32,077 bases of DNA from Aliivibrio_A kagoshimensis. Lineage in GTDB: Bacteria; Pseudomonadota; Gammaproteobacteria; Enterobacterales; Vibrionaceae. The translations under genes and the position numbers were made by a program. This document shows, in pieces, positions 15,691-23,484 of the stretch. The notes under the pieces are model-generated. The model had not been told where the DNA came from. It saw nothing but the letters and a program-made list of their open reading frames with translations, and ran no database searches. The stretch lies in the NCBI RefSeq assembly GCF_050337105.1, contig NZ_JAKJSQ010000050.1, forward strand, positions 1 to 32,077, written 5' to 3'. Each line of letters opens with the position of its first letter. The first letter of the stretch is position 1.

Positions 15691-16185
15691 TTATTCAAAA
15701 AATGGTAACGGCGGTAAGCTAATGCTTAACAGCGAAGAGAAAATAAAGAAAATACCAACAGCGAAAGCAACAGAAACAATGATGCTTTGCTTCCAAGCTT
15801 CTTTTCCACTTGTGATCGTTAACATCAAGAACATAAAGAAGAATGTACTAATAACGTAACCAAGGTGTTCAAAAAGCAGGGCATAACCAACTGAGATTAT
15901 GCAAGTATATAGAATTCTTTTACGGTCATTCTTTTTGGTGTCGTCTTCATTGACGAGATCATTATATGCTTGCACTGAAGCGCCAAAGTTGCTTTTGACG
16001 ATAAGTAAAAGTCCAATAAATACTGCTAATACCGCAATTCCCAGCGGAAAGTATATTGGGTCCATTGGATTGCCAAAGGCTGCGCGAGGCATTGTATAGG
16101 CAGCTGTGCCATAAATGGCGCCAAAGGCGACACTACAAATACCTGTAAACGCATCCCAATTTGGGGTTACGTCTCTGCTTTCCAT
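15691..16185 (-). CDS. tctB: Tripartite tricarboxylate transporter, small membrane subunit TctB
   Basis: A 164-residue protein with four predicted membrane segments, the usual size and plan of TctB. Its family-like features are FGNPMDPIYFPLGIAVLAVFIGLLLI, a hydrophilic cytoplasmic loop, and a C-terminal hydrophobic pair. It is identified mainly by position between tctC and tctA, since TctB sequences are poorly conserved. AAGGA lies eight bases before the ATG. Confidence 0.87.
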   Translation of the reverse strand: MESRDVTPNWDAFTGICSVAFGAIYGTAAYTMPRAAFGNPMDPIYFPLGIAVLAVFIGLLLIVKSNFGASVQAYNDLVNEDDTKKNDRKRILYTCIISVGYALLFEHLGYVISTFFFMFLMLTITSGKEAWKQSIIVSVAFAVGIFFIFSSLLSISLPPLPFFE

Positions 16186-16320
16186 AATTTATCCTTGTAA
16201 GTGTTTAATTAGGCTAACTATTATAATTAGAATTTATCCGGTTTAGATAACTGGTGCCTTCGAAGGAAGAACACGGAGACACCAGCTTTTACGTGGAGCT
16301 TTTTACATGGAGCGTTTTGC
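16186..16320 (-). promoter_or_regulatory. Structured tctC-tctB spacer (processing or attenuation hairpin)
   Basis: This 135-base gap inside the operon holds an inverted repeat (CTGGTG 16251-16256, CACCAG 16280-16285) whose loop includes the palindrome CCTTCGAAGG. Two imperfect direct repeats of about 14 bases (ACGTGGAGCTTTTT and ACATGGAGCGTTTT) follow toward tctC. Such spacers often raise binding-protein yield over permease. There is no clear T-run, so a stability element is likelier than a terminator. Confidence 0.45.
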
Positions 16321-17310
16321 TTACTTAGAGAAGATCTCTGCTAAGATTTCTTTGTATTTCACGTTGGTTTCAGCTAGGAACTTGCTGAATTCTTCACCGT
16401 TCTGGTATGCATCATCCCAACCGTGAAGTTTACGTGCTTCAGCCCACTCTGGAGTTTGAGACATCTCTTTAAGAGAAGTGCTCCAGTAAGTAACTGCTTC
16501 AGCTGGCATGTCTTTAGGACCGAACAGACCACGCCAGTTTTCGAATGTTGCATCGATTCCTAGCTCTTTAACTGTTGGGATTTCAGCAACAACACCTTCA
16601 CCAACACGCTTATCAGCAGTTTGTGCTAGTGCTTGTAGGTGACCAGATTTAACTAGCTCACTTACATCACCAAGACCCGTAGAGATTAGGTCAATGTGTC
16701 CACCAAGAACTTGAGCAACAGCGCCGCCGTCTTGGAAGCTGATGTAGTCAATCTTGTTTAGGTTTTCAACACCAGCTGCTTTTGCAATCATAAGGAACTG
16801 GATGTGGTCCATTGAACCAGCAGCAGAAGTACCACCAATTTTCACGCTCTTAGGATCTTTCTTAAGTGCATCAAGAACTTGAACAATAGATGTGTACTTC
16901 GAGTCTTTACCTACAACGAATGCGCCATAGTCCGTAATCAAACGAGCAAGCGGAGTTGTATCTTGGTAGCTGAACTTGCTTGCGCCAGTTAAGTTAGTAA
17001 GAAGAATTGGTGGAGAGTAAACTGAAACTAACTTGCCAGTTCCGTTTTTAGTCTGCATGTATGCAAGGTTAACCGCACCACCGCCACCAGGACGGTTAGT
17101 GATTGGCATGTTTATTTTAACAATACCAGTATCTTTTAGCGTTTTAGCAACGGTACGGATAGTTAAATCCCAGCCACCACCAGCACCAGATGGTGCAACA
17201 AAAGAGACTGTCTTAGGCGGGTAATCTGCCGCAGTTGCTGTTCCAACTGAAACTGCTGCAACAGAAGCAATCGCTGCTCCTAATACTACTTTCTTAAAAT
17301 TCGTTTTCAT
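16321..17310 (-). CDS. tctC: Tricarboxylate-binding periplasmic protein TctC (Bug family)
   Basis: Periplasmic receptor that delivers the substrate to TctAB. The 329-residue protein has a signal peptide (about 1-27, SVGTATAA) and the Bug/TctC fold features PPKTVSFVAPSGAGGGWD, NRPGGGGAVNLAYM, GGTSAAGSMDHIQFLM and GDVSELVKSGHLQALAQTA. The second ATG (17310) is preferred over the first (17316) because AAGG is seven bases before it but too close to the first. It is the first gene of tctCBA. Its mRNA leader contains the long inverted repeat at 17345-17425. Confidence 0.92.
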   Translation of the reverse strand: MKTNFKKVVLGAAIASVAAVSVGTATAADYPPKTVSFVAPSGAGGGWDLTIRTVAKTLKDTGIVKINMPITNRPGGGGAVNLAYMQTKNGTGKLVSVYSPPILLTNLTGASKFSYQDTTPLARLITDYGAFVVGKDSKYTSIVQVLDALKKDPKSVKIGGTSAAGSMDHIQFLMIAKAAGVENLNKIDYISFQDGGAVAQVLGGHIDLISTGLGDVSELVKSGHLQALAQTADKRVGEGVVAEIPTVKELGIDATFENWRGLFGPKDMPAEAVTYWSTSLKEMSQTPEWAEARKLHGWDDAYQNGEEFSKFLAETNVKYKEILAEIFSK

Positions 17311-17344
17311 CTTCATACCTTTTTATGTTTTTAGATTCCACGTA

Positions 17345-17425
17345 CAACAAGCTGAATGATTATTTCGCTATACTTCAATTAGTGTTTTTTTTAATAACTA
17401 ATTACAGTGAAATAATCGCTTGTTG
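17345..17425 (-). promoter_or_regulatory. Long interrupted inverted repeat in the tctC leader
   Basis: Three blocks pair in register: CAACAAGC (17345-17352) with GCTTGTTG (17418-17425), GATTATTTC (17358-17366) with GAAATAATC (17409-17417), and AATTAGT (17377-17383) with ACTAATT (17397-17403). That is 24 pairs, with a 13-base A/T loop and small asymmetric bulges. It ends 35 bases before the tctC start codon. It could be an RNA leader structure or a paired protein site, and I do not recognise it as a known class. Confidence 0.6.
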
Positions 17426-17466
17426 ATGTGGTTATTATTGATGAAAAACAGAAAACGAAATGTGAT

Positions 17467-17494
17467 GTAAAACCCCATAAAATGGGTCTTTTAC
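17467..17494. promoter_or_regulatory. Small hairpin upstream of tctC
   Basis: GTAAAA...TTTTAC flanks CCCAT-AAA-ATGGG, giving an 11-pair stem with a small internal mismatch. It is part of the 459-base gap between tctC and the adenine deaminase gene. On the minus strand a GGGGTTTTAC end makes it weakly terminator-like. Its role is unclear. Confidence 0.35.
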
Positions 17495-17614
17495 GTTCTA
17501 TATGGTGTAAATAAATTTAATCAATCAATCACTTTAAAAACAGTATGTTACAGTGTTTATAAAGTTTAAAAAAAGACATTAAAAATTAGATAAAATTCTC
17601 AGAAAAACAAGATA

Positions 17615-17630
17615 TGTGAAATAGGTAACA
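17615..17630. promoter_or_regulatory. Possible CRP site
   Basis: TGTGAAATAGGTAACA matches TGTGA-N6-TCACA at nine of ten conserved positions. It lies about 305 bases upstream of tctC, a plausible but distant place for catabolite control. No clear -10/-35 could be assigned. Confidence 0.3.
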
Positions 17631-17665
17631 TTTCTTATATCTATAAACGCCACCTGAACGATAAA

Positions 17666-17690
17666 TGCCAGTCCAATGAATGGACTGGCA
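17666..17690. terminator. Strong hairpin downstream of adenine deaminase
   Basis: A perfect 10-bp stem, TGCCAGTCCA and TGGACTGGCA with a five-base loop, lies 80 bases past the deaminase stop. On the minus strand it is followed only by TTTAT, so it is a weak or Rho-assisted terminator, or a 3'-end stabiliser. Confidence 0.55.
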
Positions 17691-17769
17691 CTTTAAAAAG
17701 AGTTGCTATTTCTAATTAGTTACATTTTACATAGAAATATTTATAGAAACGCACCCAACTTACCATACG

Positions 17770-18780
17770 TTAAATGGTAAATTTTTCCATGTACGCTTCT
17801 ATTTGTTGTCTCATTTGCCGTTTCTCAGATTCCGTAATAAAACTGGCTGCCACCGCATTAAAGCTAAATTGAGCAATTTCGCCATGACTCATTTCGAAAG
17901 CCTCTGATACGGCAATAAAGTTATCATTCATATACCCCCCAAAATAAGCGGGATCATCAGAGTTAATTGTTACACATACTCCCTTTCTCAACAGTTCCAC
18001 AATATTGTGCTGCTTCATCTGTTCAAACACCTTCAATTTTGTATTTGATAACGGACAGACTGTCAGTGGTGTTTGCTGTAGAACTAATTGATTAACCAAC
18101 TCTTGATTCTCGGTACAGCGCACCCCGTGGTCAATGCGAGTAATCTTCAATAGATCCAGTGCTTGTTCAATATTACTGGCAGGGCCCTCTTCTCCTGCAT
18201 GAGCGACGGTCAAGAAGCCATATTCGATCGCTTTTTCAAATACCTGTTGGAACTTTTCAGGGGGATTCCCCTTCTCAGAGGAGTCTAGACCGACAGCAAC
18301 AATCTTCTCTTTATGCTCTAACGCCATGAGTAGGACCTCATGAGCAGACGCTTGATCTAAATGGCGTAAGAAGCACATGATTAAATGGCTTGAGATACCT
18401 AACTGCTCTCTGCCTGCCTCAAGCGCTCTATGGATGCCGTTAATCACCGTAGTAAACTCAATCCCTCTCTCCGTATGAGTTTGGGGATCAAAAAATATTT
18501 CAGTGTGCATCACTTTATCTTGCTGACAACGAAGTAGGTATGCCCAGGTGAGGTCATAGAAATCTTGTTCGTGCAGTAGCACATTGGCACCTTGATAGTA
18601 CACATCAAGAAAGGATTGTAAGTTGTGAAACTGGTAGGCGTTACGAACATCCTCAACGCTACGGTATGGGATCTCGACTTGATTACGTTGCGCGAGCTGA
18701 AACATCAGTTCAGGTTCAAGCGTCCCCTCAATATGGAGATGCAATTCAACTTTGGGTAACTCTTGGATAAATCTCTTCAT
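17770..18780 (-). CDS. Adenine deaminase (adenosine deaminase-like family)
   Basis: Hydrolyses adenine to hypoxanthine and ammonia; adenosine is the alternative substrate. The 336-residue TIM-barrel protein has the metal and catalytic set: ELHLHIEG (His14, His16), AHAGEEGP (His194, Glu197), RIDHGVRC (His218), PLSNTKLK, and NSDDPAYFGGY (Asp275, Asp276). GLDSSEKGNPPEKF at 164-177 is characteristic of the adenine deaminase branch (Aah1-like) rather than classical adenosine deaminase. An adenine-type riboswitch lies in its leader, as for the V. vulnificus add gene. GAG sits about six bases before the ATG. Confidence 0.88.
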   Translation of the reverse strand: MKRFIQELPKVELHLHIEGTLEPELMFQLAQRNQVEIPYRSVEDVRNAYQFHNLQSFLDVYYQGANVLLHEQDFYDLTWAYLLRCQQDKVMHTEIFFDPQTHTERGIEFTTVINGIHRALEAGREQLGISSHLIMCFLRHLDQASAHEVLLMALEHKEKIVAVGLDSSEKGNPPEKFQQVFEKAIEYGFLTVAHAGEEGPASNIEQALDLLKITRIDHGVRCTENQELVNQLVLQQTPLTVCPLSNTKLKVFEQMKQHNIVELLRKGVCVTINSDDPAYFGGYMNDNFIAVSEAFEMSHGEIAQFSFNAVAASFITESEKRQMRQQIEAYMEKFTI

Positions 18781-18800
18781 AGGTCACTCTTAATTTATTA

Positions 18801-18862
18801 TCAAAAATTAAAAGCTTTTCAACTTGGTGGACCGCACTGTGATCATACAAAGAGAAAAGCTT
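18801..18862 (-). terminator. Terminator-like hairpin in the riboswitch expression platform
   Basis: AAGCTTTTC (18854-18862, minus strand) pairs with GAAAAGCTT (18812-18820) across a 33-base loop, followed by TTAATTTTT. It lies between the adenine aptamer and the start codon and could be the switch's off-state terminator. The long loop makes this tentative. Confidence 0.45.
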
Positions 18863-18921
18863 AAACACCCAACAATAGACAGCATTTCACCGCTATCCAT
18901 CATTAAGTATATGAAACTTCG

Positions 18922-18992
18922 CCCTTCGTAATCAGGACTTATCGGATCCTGGTAGAGACTCCCAAACCCTATTATTGGGATTATACGAGGGT
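18922..18992 (-). ncRNA. Adenine-sensing purine riboswitch aptamer
   Basis: Read on the minus strand, this has the full purine aptamer. P1 (CCCTCGTA with TACGAAGGG) encloses the conserved TATAATCC junction, a P2 hairpin with the TTTGGGA segment, the CTCTACC junction, a P3 hairpin (AGGATCCGATAAGTCCT), then GATTAC. The specificity base in the last junction is T (U74 equivalent), which selects adenine over guanine. It closely resembles the V. vulnificus add riboswitch and lies upstream of a deaminase of the same class. The aptamer ends 141 bases before the start codon. Confidence 0.93.
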
Positions 18993-19033
18993 GAGCAGTC
19001 AGTAAATAGCCAGCTCAACACTAGTATAGTGGA

Positions 19034-19948
19034 TTATTTTGCATACTCCACTGCGATTTTCGCCGCTAACTTAGCATTATTAAACACTAATTGAATATTG
19101 GCAGCCAAACTGCTTCCTGAAGTTTTTTCAGCAACCTTAGCAAGTAAGAATGGCGTTGACGCCTTACCACTGACCCCTTTCTCATCCATTTCAATCACAG
19201 CTTCAGCAATAACCTCATCGATCATTGCACGATCCAGCTGATGATCTTTTGGGATCGGATTGGCAATGATCATACCGCCTTTCAGTTTCATCTCCCACTT
19301 CGCCTTCATCGCTGCTGCTATCTCTAATGGAGTATCCAATTGATAGTCCACATTAAATTCACTTTCTCGGGTATAGAATGCCGGCAGGGTTTTGGTCTGA
19401 TAACCCACCACAGGTACCCCTTGAGTTTCTAAGTACTCTAAGGTCAAGCCAATGTCTAAGATCGATTTTGCACCAGCGCAGATCACTGCCACATCGGTAT
19501 TAGCCAACTCTTGCAGATCTGCAGAGATATCAAACGTCTGCTGAGCACCACGATGGACACCACCAATGCCTCCAGTCGCAAACACTTTTATGCCAGCCAT
19601 CTCCGCTAGGATCATCGTTGAAGCGACGGTTGTTGCTCCATCAGCTTGTTGGCTCACCATAAAAGGGATATCTCGGCGACTGGTTTTGATCACTGCCTGC
19701 CCTGCTTTACCAAGATGTTCAATCTCATCATGTGTCATCCCCACCTTTAAACGCCCAGCCAAAATAGCAATCGTCGCAGGTACTGCACCGTTTTCACGTA
19801 TGATCGCTTCAACCTTCAAGGCTGTTTCCACGTTTTGTGGATATGGCATACCGTGAGAAATAATGGTCGACTCTAGAGCAACGACAGGTTTTCCCTCTTC
19901 TATAGCTTGTTTCACTTCAGGATGGATATCTAGGTATGAACTTAACAT
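19034..19948 (-). CDS. psuG: Pseudouridine-5'-phosphate glycosidase
   Basis: Splits pseudouridine 5'-phosphate into uracil and ribose 5-phosphate. The 304-residue sequence contains VALESTIISHGMPYP, with the catalytic-site glutamate at 26. It also has VIKTSRRD (Lys88), FATGGIGGVHRGA with FDISADL (metal ligand Asp144), and the Schiff-base lysine Lys161 in CAGAKSILD. These positions match E. coli PsuG with a constant offset of five residues. Its start overlaps the psuK stop by seven bases, so the pair is translationally coupled. No PsuT-type transporter is next to it. Confidence 0.95.
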   Translation of the reverse strand: MLSSYLDIHPEVKQAIEEGKPVVALESTIISHGMPYPQNVETALKVEAIIRENGAVPATIAILAGRLKVGMTHDEIEHLGKAGQAVIKTSRRDIPFMVSQQADGATTVASTMILAEMAGIKVFATGGIGGVHRGAQQTFDISADLQELANTDVAVICAGAKSILDIGLTLEYLETQGVPVVGYQTKTLPAFYTRESEFNVDYQLDTPLEIAAAMKAKWEMKLKGGMIIANPIPKDHQLDRAMIDEVIAEAVIEMDEKGVSGKASTPFLLAKVAEKTSGSSLAANIQLVFNNAKLAAKIAVEYAK

Positions 19949-21033
19949 GTGATTTCCTTAATAGTTCTATTTACAGCAATTTCGGACATATTTGGATTAA
20001 TGGTATCTATATGTGACAGGGCAATTGAAGCCGCTGCCATAGAGAATCGGGTAGTGTGCTCAGTCTGCCAGTTTTGAATCCAACTATGAGCAAGCCCAGC
20101 AACGAATGCATCACCTGCACCGTTGACGTTAGTGACCAAAGTTGGTTGAGCCGGTATTAACTTCTGCTCAACACCGTCACTATAGAAAGCTCCCTCTTCA
20201 CCTAAACTGATAAACAGTCGATTCACTCCCTGTTCATGGAACCAGTTTGCTAGTTTTGGTAGCTCTTTTGTGCCCTCAACTTCCATCTCGGCCAACATTA
20301 ACGCTTCGTGTAAGTTGGGCTTTAATGTATGAATAGCAGATAAATAAGGCTTTACTCTCAATGCTTTTGCACAAGAGACAGTATCGACAAAAATTGGGAT
20401 GTCAGAAAAATTACTAAATAGGTAAGCGAGAGCACTCTCATTGAGGTTGGTATCTATGACGATAAGAGAAGCTCGTCTAAGCATCTCCTCCTCTCTTTGT
20501 AAGGCCGCACTATTGACCCTATCTAATATGGCCATATCATTAATGGCAACGTGCATGTTACTGTCCGCATTGAGTACAGAGAGATAAGTCGAGGTCGCTC
20601 CCTCATCAAATCTCAAACAACTGCGCATATCGATTCCTGCTTTTTGACACTGCTCAATGATAATTCCACCATAAGCGTCTTTAGCGACAGCCGTGATCAA
20701 CCGAGTTTCCGTGCCGAGTCTGGCTAAATTTTCAGCAATATTACGTCCAACACCACCAGGGGAACATGTGACCTCACCAACATTTGAGTCACACAATCGA
20801 AAGTGCTCAGTGGGACGACCTAAAATGTCCATGTTGGCACCTCCAATCACCACCGCATACTTGTTTTCCGAGAAGATGTAGCCTTTGCCTTTTATCACTC
20901 CCTTATTGGTTAAGTTCATGATATGGCCAGCGACAGCTGAACGGCTTATGTCCAACATCTCTGCTATCTCTTGCTGAGAGATCAGTGGGTTCTGCTTTAA
21001 GATGGTCAGTATTTCAAGCTCGCGTTCTGTCAT
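19942..21033 (-). CDS. psuK: Pseudouridine kinase with N-terminal winged-helix domain
   Basis: Predicted to phosphorylate pseudouridine for PsuG. The 363 residues join a MarR/Lrp-like winged helix-turn-helix (about 1-56: ISQQEIAEMLDISRSAVAGHI) to a PfkB kinase domain (about 60-350). The kinase has PGGVGRN (92-98) and the catalytic NGAGDAFVAG motif (Asp308). This fused layout is like E. coli YeiI rather than the shorter PsuK, but adjacency to psuG supports pseudouridine as substrate. The DNA-binding part may autoregulate the operon. GGAGGG lies six bases before the ATG. Confidence 0.85.
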   Translation of the reverse strand: MTERELEILTILKQNPLISQQEIAEMLDISRSAVAGHIMNLTNKGVIKGKGYIFSENKYAVVIGGANMDILGRPTEHFRLCDSNVGEVTCSPGGVGRNIAENLARLGTETRLITAVAKDAYGGIIIEQCQKAGIDMRSCLRFDEGATSTYLSVLNADSNMHVAINDMAILDRVNSAALQREEEMLRRASLIVIDTNLNESALAYLFSNFSDIPIFVDTVSCAKALRVKPYLSAIHTLKPNLHEALMLAEMEVEGTKELPKLANWFHEQGVNRLFISLGEEGAFYSDGVEQKLIPAQPTLVTNVNGAGDAFVAGLAHSWIQNWQTEHTTRFSMAAASIALSHIDTINPNMSEIAVNRTIKEITC

Positions 21034-21053
21034 GAGAATCCCTCCGAGTAAAC

Positions 21054-21087
21054 AAACATATGTTTATAATGCTAACTTTTGTTTATA
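21054..21087. promoter_or_regulatory. Candidate operator upstream of psuK
   Basis: A 12-bp perfect palindrome, AAACATATGTTT (21054-21065), overlaps one of two TGTTTATA direct repeats (21061-21068, 21080-21087). It begins 21 bases before the psuK start codon, where an autoregulator such as the kinase's own helix-turn-helix could bind. Confidence 0.4.
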
Positions 21088-21222
21088 TATTCTTGAATAC
21101 GCAATAAATAGTCAACCATCAATAGTAAAAGATGAGCGGTAGTACAAATTTTCAAAAATTGTTCTCATCAAAAACCGTACACTGGTAACATATCGACTCC
21201 TACCTCTGCGGGTCTTTTCACT

Positions 21223-22149
21223 ATGAAACTTTCTCAACTTAATGCCTTTCAAGCCATCGTAGAGTGCAAAACAGTGACTGCTGCTGCTCAGCGTCTCAAC
21301 TTAAGCCAACCTGCGGTGAGTCGACTGCTCTCCTCATTAGAAAATCAGCTATCTTTTTCTTTATTTATTCGAAAAAACAATCGATTAGAGCTCAATGATG
21401 AAGGGAAAGCTTTTTATCTTGAGGTGGCTAAAGTGTTCGAGGCAATGGCAGGGTTGGACACCGCTGCAGACTCAATTCGTACCCAACATTTTGGCTCATT
21501 GAATATTGCAGTAATGCCTCTGTTGTCAACGGCATTTTTACCACGAATTTTGGCTCGGTTTATTCAACAGAGCAAACAGATAAAAGTTGAGTTTAAAACC
21601 TATCGCTCCGAAGAGGTGTTGCGCCGTGTTCAGAGCCAAACCATCGACATTGGCTTCTCTTTCATCGATAAAGAACTTACCGGTGTGAAAGCACAACGTG
21701 TCATTTCAGACTGCGTCTGTATCTTTCCAGTAGGCTCACCGCTCAAAAATCTACAGGCAATCGATATTAACGATCTCACCAATCAAAATTTGATACGTCA
21801 TGAAAAAGACAGTACTCAAAGAAATTTAGACGCCCTATTTAATCGCTACGGTGTTCAAGCCAGGGAGATGATTGAAGTCTCTCTATCGAGTACTGCGGCA
21901 GTATTGGTAAGAGAAGGAGCAGGCATCGCCATCACAGATCCCTTTACGGCTCAAATTGCCAGTGAACATCCTGATGTAGAGATGAGACCTCTGGCTTTTA
22001 GTTTGCCCTTTGAATTTGATATCACCTATCCGGCATTAAAACCTATTCATCGCCATGCTGAGACATTTATTGAACAGTTTCTATTGATGGCTGATGAGGT
22101 GGATATCTCACTCAGTATTGGCCCTATTCGAGATCTAGAGAATGGGTAA
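21223..22149 (+). CDS. LysR-family regulator of the opine dehydrogenase module
   Basis: A 308-residue LysR regulator: helix-turn-helix at about 3-60 (TVTAAAQRLNLSQPAVSRLLSSLE), then a two-lobe effector domain containing DIGFSFID and VREGAGIAITDPFTAQI. Its effector domain resembles regulators of arginine or opine metabolism, but I cannot name an orthologue. It lies 199 bases upstream of the opine dehydrogenase gene on the same strand, so it probably controls that operon, and is divergent from psuK. A near-palindrome (ACAAATTTTCAAAAATTGT, about 21147-21165) upstream may be its own site. Confidence 0.8.
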   Translation: MKLSQLNAFQAIVECKTVTAAAQRLNLSQPAVSRLLSSLENQLSFSLFIRKNNRLELNDEGKAFYLEVAKVFEAMAGLDTAADSIRTQHFGSLNIAVMPLLSTAFLPRILARFIQQSKQIKVEFKTYRSEEVLRRVQSQTIDIGFSFIDKELTGVKAQRVISDCVCIFPVGSPLKNLQAIDINDLTNQNLIRHEKDSTQRNLDALFNRYGVQAREMIEVSLSSTAAVLVREGAGIAITDPFTAQIASEHPDVEMRPLAFSLPFEFDITYPALKPIHRHAETFIEQFLLMADEVDISLSIGPIRDLENG

Positions 22150-22304
22150 CGGGCAGATATCACATTCCAACTCGATTAAAATCGTAAGAGTAATTTTTAT
22201 TAAAGTGATATTTATCAAATAAATAGATCATGCCCATTCGTAAACCATACCGTTAACACATCCTACTATTCTATTTTTGCATTGGCTGAGATTCCCTCTC
22301 CATT

Positions 22305-22344
22305 CTTACTATAAGCGTCAATAACGTTCTCAGTAGTAAGGAAG
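22305..22344 (+). promoter_or_regulatory. Hairpin overlapping the opine dehydrogenase ribosome-binding site
   Basis: CTTACTA (22305-22311) can pair with TAGTAAG (22334-22340). The second arm overlaps the Shine-Dalgarno AAGGAAG (22338-22344), and AACGTT is self-complementary in the loop. This could modulate translation; it is short, so the call is tentative. Confidence 0.35.
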
Positions 22345-22348
22345 TCAC

Positions 22349-23458
22349 ATGCAAAGCAAAGTATCCATCATCGGCTCAGGTAATGCAGGCTTAACCGCGG
22401 CTTATCACTTCTCTTTAATTGGTGCAGATGTCTCACTCTATGGCGCCCCTGGTTTCGATCAACCTCTTACTGATATAGAAGAGAGAGGGGGAATTAACGC
22501 TTTAGCTGAATTCAATCAGCAACCCCTCACTTTTTCTGGTTTTCAAACCATCAATCAGATCACGCGAGAGATCAAAGAGGCGGTCAATTACTGTGATCTT
22601 CTGATCTTGCCTATCCCATCTTTTGCGCAGGAGCTACTGTTTCGTCAGATGCTACCCTATCTAAAAGATGGTCAGATCATCATGTTAATGCCAGGCAACT
22701 ACGGATCCTTGGTGCTGAATAACATCATGCAAAATGAAGGGTATGGTCACCTCGACATTACGTTTGTTGATGCGATATCCATTCCATGGGCAACCCGAAT
22801 TGTAGGGCCTGCTGAGCTGGCTATTTTAGGGATGAAGGCGTTTTTGCCTGTTGCTGCCCTGCCGGCCTCACGTACCGAACAGGCAATATCTCGCCTGCAA
22901 CAGGTAATGCCTTTACCTTTAACGTCCCTAAATAATGTGATCAGTGCCGGATTGGAAAACATCAATTTTGGTGGCCACCCTCTGCTCACCACACTCAATA
23001 TGGGGCTACTCGAAAACTTCGATGGTCAGTTTAATTATTATAAAGATTGCTGTTCAATATCGACGGCAAAAGCGGCGGCAGTGATGGAAAAAGAGCGTCA
23101 ATTAGTGGGAGAAAAGCTGGGGCTTCAGCTGACCCCTGAGTTGGAAGCCATGAACGCTCTTTACGATATGGATTGCATCACGGTGTACGACGTTAACCGC
23201 ACTTCCGAAACCCACGGCAAGCTCAACAGCGCCCCCAATTCAGCCAGTAATCGATACATCACTGAAGATGCAGCCTATCTGCTGGTCCCTTGCTATGAGC
23301 TCGGACAACTGGTGGGGGTTGACACCCCCCTTGTCACTTCATGTTTGCACATCGATAACGCTTACAACGATACCAATTACTTCCAGAGTGGCCGAACCCT
23401 AAATAAAATGGGCCTCTCTGGAATGTCTGCACAGCAAATTATGGACTTTGTCGCTTAG
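22349..23458 (+). CDS. NAD(P)-dependent opine (octopine/nopaline-type) dehydrogenase
   Basis: Predicted to interconvert an opine (an amino acid N-linked to a 2-oxo acid) with its amino acid and keto acid. The 369 residues start with a Rossmann motif (IIGSGNAGLTAA). The C-terminal octopine dehydrogenase domain has INFGGHPLLTTLN, in which the His of the GGHP segment is the expected catalytic histidine, and VPCYELGQLVGVDTP at 315-330. AAGGAAG precedes the ATG. The YfcC-type transporter gene starts 26 bases downstream, so the likely role is breakdown of an imported opine. The exact substrate cannot be read from the sequence. Confidence 0.82.
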   Translation: MQSKVSIIGSGNAGLTAAYHFSLIGADVSLYGAPGFDQPLTDIEERGGINALAEFNQQPLTFSGFQTINQITREIKEAVNYCDLLILPIPSFAQELLFRQMLPYLKDGQIIMLMPGNYGSLVLNNIMQNEGYGHLDITFVDAISIPWATRIVGPAELAILGMKAFLPVAALPASRTEQAISRLQQVMPLPLTSLNNVISAGLENINFGGHPLLTTLNMGLLENFDGQFNYYKDCCSISTAKAAAVMEKERQLVGEKLGLQLTPELEAMNALYDMDCITVYDVNRTSETHGKLNSAPNSASNRYITEDAAYLLVPCYELGQLVGVDTPLVTSCLHIDNAYNDTNYFQSGRTLNKMGLSGMSAQQIMDFVA

Positions 23459-23484
23459 ACATTTTTTTGAAAAGGATAGATTCA

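Noticed and set aside
23467..23484. TTG start for the YfcC-type transporter
   Set aside because: AAGGA is placed for the ATG at 23485 and would be coding in the longer form.
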